In this document: positions 62,296 through 64,000 of the stretch, in pieces
Position numbering within the stretch: position 1 is the first letter of the stretch
Layout: each line of letters begins with the position of its first letter
NCBI RefSeq assembly: GCF_963924675.1
Contig: NC_089220.1
Coordinates: 53,640,639-53,704,638, forward strand
Direction: 5' to 3'
DNA length: 64,000 nt
Source: Phocoena phocoena
Taxonomy: Eukaryota > Chordata > Mammalia > Artiodactyla > Phocoenidae
Program-made: the position numbers and the translations under genes
The notes under the pieces: model-generated
Databases searched by the model: none
What the model was told of the DNA's origin: nothing
The model's input: only the letters and a program-made list of their open reading frames with translations

Positions 62296-62329
<34 letters not shown>
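61935..62329 (+). other. First 3'UTR and poly(A) of the young L1
   Basis: Runs from the ORF2 stop through AGAACCTAGGGATAAGACAG, a G-rich tract at 62157-62188, CTGATTCACTTTGTTATAAA, ACACCATTGTAAAGC, AATAAA at 62289-62294 and a pure 29-base A-run. This is a standard L1 3' end. Confidence 0.93.
62157..62188 (+). promoter_or_regulatory. G-quadruplex-type G-tract in L1 3'UTR
   Basis: Six G-runs of three or more with short loops (GGGG T GGG A GGGGG ... GGG A GGG A GGG). A G-rich, quadruplex-capable tract in the 3'UTR is a recurring L1 feature across mammals. The second 3'UTR has an equivalent at 62523-62552. Confidence 0.7.
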
Positions 62330-62331
<2 letters not shown>

Positions 62332-62688
62332 AGGGCTTCCTACAAGAACAAAGACGCAGATGCAGAGAATAGACTCAAGGACACAGGGAGGGGAAGGGTA
62401 AGCTGGGACGAAGTGAGAGAGTGGCATGGACTTATATATACTACCAAACGTAAAATAGATAGCTAGTGGGAAGCAGCCGCATGGCACAGGGAGATCAGCT
62501 GGGTGCTTTGTGACCACCTAGAGGGGTGGGATAGGGAGGGTGGGAGGGAGGGAGACACAAGAGGGAGGAGACATGGGGATATATGTATATGTATGGCTGA
62601 TTCACTTTGTTATACAGCAGCAACTAACACACCACTGTAAAGCAATTATACTTCAATAAAGATGTTAAAAAAAAAAAAAGAAAAAAAA
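62330..62688 (+). mobile_element. Second, partial L1 3'UTR with its own poly(A)
   Basis: After GAAGGGCTTCC the sequence is L1 3'UTR again (AAGAACAAAGACGCAGATGC, GGGAAGCAGCCGCATGGCAC, CTGATTCACTTTGTTATACA, AATAAA at 62655-62660) ending in A-rich sequence that abuts the target duplication at 62689. It differs from the first 3'UTR by many substitutions, so it is a separate copy rather than a recent duplication. Confidence 0.9.
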
Positions 62689-62702
62689 AATATGCATGTT
62701 CC

Positions 62703-63015
62703 TATTACCATTTTCTTAATTGTTTTTTTTTTTTTTTTTTTTTTTTTGCTGTACGTGGGCCTCTCACTGTTGTGGCCTCTCCCATTGCAGAGCATAGCCT
62801 CCGGATGCGCAGGCTCAGCGGACATGGCTCACGGGCCCAGCCACTCCGTGGCATGTGGGATCTTCCCAGACCGGGGCATGAACCTATATCCCCTGCATTG
62901 GAGGGCAGACTCTCAACCACTCGCCACCAGGGAAGCCCTGGGTTTGTTTTTGTAGGTCCTTTTCTTCTCTTGTGTTTCCCAGCTAGAGAAGTTCCTTTAG
63001 CATTTGTTGTAAAGC
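62703..63015 (-). other. Outer L1: ORF2 start codon and inter-ORF spacer, with SINE
   Basis: The ORF2 ATG of the outer L1 reads on the minus strand at 62712-62710 (ATGGTAATAGGAACATGCAT across the insertion site). The spacer to ORF1 is enlarged by a CHR-2 SINE at 62724-62938. Confidence 0.85.
62724..62938 (-). mobile_element. CHR-2-type SINE in the outer L1 spacer
   Basis: T-run at 62724-62747, then GCTGTACGTGGGCCTCTCAC, GCAGAGCATAGCCTCCGGAT, ending CACCAGGGAAGCCC. A short possible duplication TTGTTTTT lies at both ends (about 62720-62727 and 62944-62951). Same orientation as the host L1. Confidence 0.93.
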
Positions 63016-63882
63016 TCATTTAGTGGTGCTGAATTCTCTTAGCTTGTCTGTAAAACTTTTGATTTCTCCATCAAATCTGAATGAGATCCTTGCCAGGTAG
63101 AGTAATCTTGGTTGTAGGTTCTTCCCTTTCATCACTTTTAGTATATCATGCCACTCCCTTCTGGTTTGTAGAGTTTCTGCTGAGAAATCAGCTGTTAACC
63201 TTATGGGAGTTCCCTTGTATGTTATTTGTCGTTTTTCCCTTGCTGCTTTCAATAATATTTCTTTGTCTCTAATTTTTGCCAATTTGATTACTATGTGTCT
63301 CAGTGTGTTTATCCTTGGGTTTATCCTGTATGGCACTCTCTGCACTTCCTGGACTTGGGTGGCTATTTCCTTTCCCATGTTAGGGAAGTTTTTGACTATA
63401 ATCTCTTCAAATATTTTCTCAGGTCCTTTCTCTCTCTCTTCTCCTTCTGGGACCCCTATAATGCGAATGTTGTTGCATTTAATGTTGTCCCAGAAGTCTC
63501 TTTGGCTGTCTCCATTTCTTTTCATTATTTTTTCTTTATTCTGTTCCACAGCAGTGAATTCCACCATTCTGTTTTCCAGGTCAGTTATCCGTTCTTCTGC
63601 CTCAGTTTTTCTGCTATTGATTCCTTCCAGTGTAGTTTTCATTTCAGTTATTGTATTGTTCATCTCTGTTTGTTTGTTCTTTAATTCTTCTAGGTCTTTG
63701 TTAAACATTTCTTGCATCTTCTCGATGTTTGCCTCCATTCTTTTTCTGAGGTCCTGGATCATCTTCACTATCATTATTCTGAATTCTTTTTCTGGAAGGT
63801 TGCCTATCTCCACTTTATTTAGTTGTTTTTCTGGTGTTTTATCTTGTTCCTTCATCTCGTTCATAGCGCTCTGCCTTTTCAT
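63016..63882 (-). CDS. L1 ORF1 protein of the outer element, C-terminus shortened
   Basis: 288 codons open from MKRQSAMNEMKEQDK to REFSTTK. Coiled coil (MEANIEKMQEMFNKDLEELK, RKTEAEERITDLENRM), RRM (CNNIRIIGVPEGEERE, VIKLAKIRDKEILLKAAREK) and C-terminal domain (RLTADFSAETLQTRREWHD) are all visible. Relative to the copy at 57191, two codons (QK in FTDKQKLREF) are deleted in frame. A TGA replaces the proline codon after STTK, removing about the last dozen residues. The start lies nine codons upstream of the Met used by the truncated copy. Function is doubtful because its ORF2 partner is destroyed, and it may count as a pseudogene. Confidence 0.85.
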   Translation of the reverse strand: MKRQSAMNEMKEQDKTPEKQLNKVEIGNLPEKEFRIMIVKMIQDLRKRMEANIEKMQEMFNKDLEELKNKQTEMNNTITEMKTTLEGINSRKTEAEERITDLENRMVEFTAVEQNKEKIMKRNGDSQRDFWDNIKCNNIRIIGVPEGEEREKGPEKIFEEIIVKNFPNMGKEIATQVQEVQRVPYRINPRINTLRHIVIKLAKIRDKEILLKAAREKRQITYKGTPIRLTADFSAETLQTRREWHDILKVMKGKNLQPRLLYLARISFRFDGEIKSFTDKLREFSTTK

Positions 63883-64000
63883 CTTGTCTGTCTTTCTGTG
63901 AATGTAGTTTTAGTTCCACAGGCTGCAGGATTGTAGTTCTTCTTGCTTCTGCTGTCTGCACTCTGGTGGATGAGGCTATCTAAGAGCCTTGTGCAAGTTT
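63883..64000 (-). other. Start of outer L1 5'UTR, cut by window edge
   Basis: Sequence upstream of ORF1 on the minus strand (CTGTGGAACTAAAACTACAT, AAGAACTACAATCCTGCAGC) parallels the 5'UTR end of element A at 4448-4510 (AGGCTGCAGGTTTGTAGTTC region). It continues beyond the window, so whether the outer L1 is full-length cannot be seen. Confidence 0.8.

Larger units (their letters stand above)
57191..62688 (+). mobile_element. Young L1 insertion, 5'-truncated, both ORFs intact, double 3'UTR
   Basis: Inserted into codons near the start of the outer L1's ORF2, with a perfect 14-bp target duplication AATATGCATGTTCC at 57177-57190 and 62689-62702. It begins exactly at an ATG that equals codon 10 of full-length ORF1, so the 5'UTR promoter is absent. 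Contents: ORF1 57191-58057, spacer 58058-58115, ORF2 58116-61934, first 3'UTR with AATAAA at 62289 and a 29-base A-run (62301-62329), then a second L1 3'UTR with AATAAA at 62655 and a second A-rich tail. Lack of inactivating mutations indicates a recent event. Confidence 0.96.
53093..64000 (-). mobile_element. Outer L1 element, interrupted, runs off the right edge
   Basis: On the minus strand: start of 5'UTR beyond 63883 (continuing outside the window), ORF1 63882-63016, inter-ORF spacer with a SINE, ORF2 from the ATG at 62712, then interruption by the young L1 (57191-62688), ORF2 continuing 57190 to about 53470, and 3'UTR to the T-run at 53094. The two halves join exactly at the 14-bp duplication AATATGCATGTTCC (57177-57190 and 62689-62702). 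ORF2 also carries a SINE and a deletion of roughly 240 bp near 56375-56390. Confidence 0.93.

Noticed and set aside
53093..64000. Possible retrovirus-like locus because of reverse-transcriptase motifs
   Set aside because: No LTRs, protease, integrase or envelope. The RT belongs to a non-LTR L1 with AP-type endonuclease and a poly(A) tail.
1..64000. CRISPR array, bacterial operon, phage or other microbial system
   Set aside because: The sequence is repeat-dense mammalian DNA with poly(A)-tailed retrotransposons; no spaced direct repeats or operon-like gene strings exist.

Overview
The window is a gene-poor, AT-rich piece of a mammalian nuclear genome, most likely from a cetacean. The main evidence is the SINE set: five tRNA-derived CHR-type SINEs (GGGCTTCCCTGGTGGCGCAG-type and GGACTTCCCTGG-type heads) together with young L1 elements. 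I saw no BovB or Bov-tA repeat of the kind that fills ruminant genomes. Older layers are the usual placental ones: MIR, L2, L1M and MaLR-type LTRs. I found no host protein-coding exon, rRNA gene or functional tRNA gene. Every convincing reading frame belongs to a LINE-1.

Layout. 1-6382: minus-strand L1 with 5'UTR, ORF1 and most of ORF2, all broken, cut by the window edge. 6383-7370: three more L1 pieces, one carrying a twin-priming inversion. 7371-13169: mostly unique DNA with a MIR, a small tandem repeat and a CHR-2 SINE that has a perfect 18-bp target duplication. 13170-16860: old L1 interrupted by a younger L1 tail. 16861-23500: unique DNA with MIR, L1M, L2 and two SINEs. 23505-26885: an LTR remnant split by an old L1/HAL1-like element, itself split by a young inverted L1. 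26886-29150: unique DNA with a GAAA tract. 29150-42360: an old L1 opened by two later L1 insertions, the second holding a further insert. 42361-53092: mostly old or unique DNA with MIR, a MaLR LTR, a CHR-1 SINE and a short L1 tail. 53093-64000: a minus-strand L1 that runs off the right end and is interrupted by two SINEs and, at 57191-62688, by a young plus-strand L1.

The young L1 at 57191-62688 is the most notable object. It has an uninterrupted ORF1 (288 codons) and a full-length ORF2 (1272 codons) with the endonuclease residues, the FADD reverse-transcriptase motif and the C-terminal CCHC motif all visible. It is flanked by a 14-bp target duplication. It lacks the 5'UTR promoter and the first nine ORF1 codons, and it carries two successive 3'UTR/poly(A) units. 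Its ORF2 has a glycine-to-glutamate change at residue 564, where the three other copies readable in this window keep glycine. It is therefore a recent, coding-intact but promoterless copy, and possibly catalytically impaired.

No new biological system was found. The value of the window lies in its record of retrotransposition: nested insertions with readable target duplications, two twin-priming inversions, a tandem 3'UTR, a large L1 inverted repeat, and microsatellites that arose twice at the same site in the L1 sequence.
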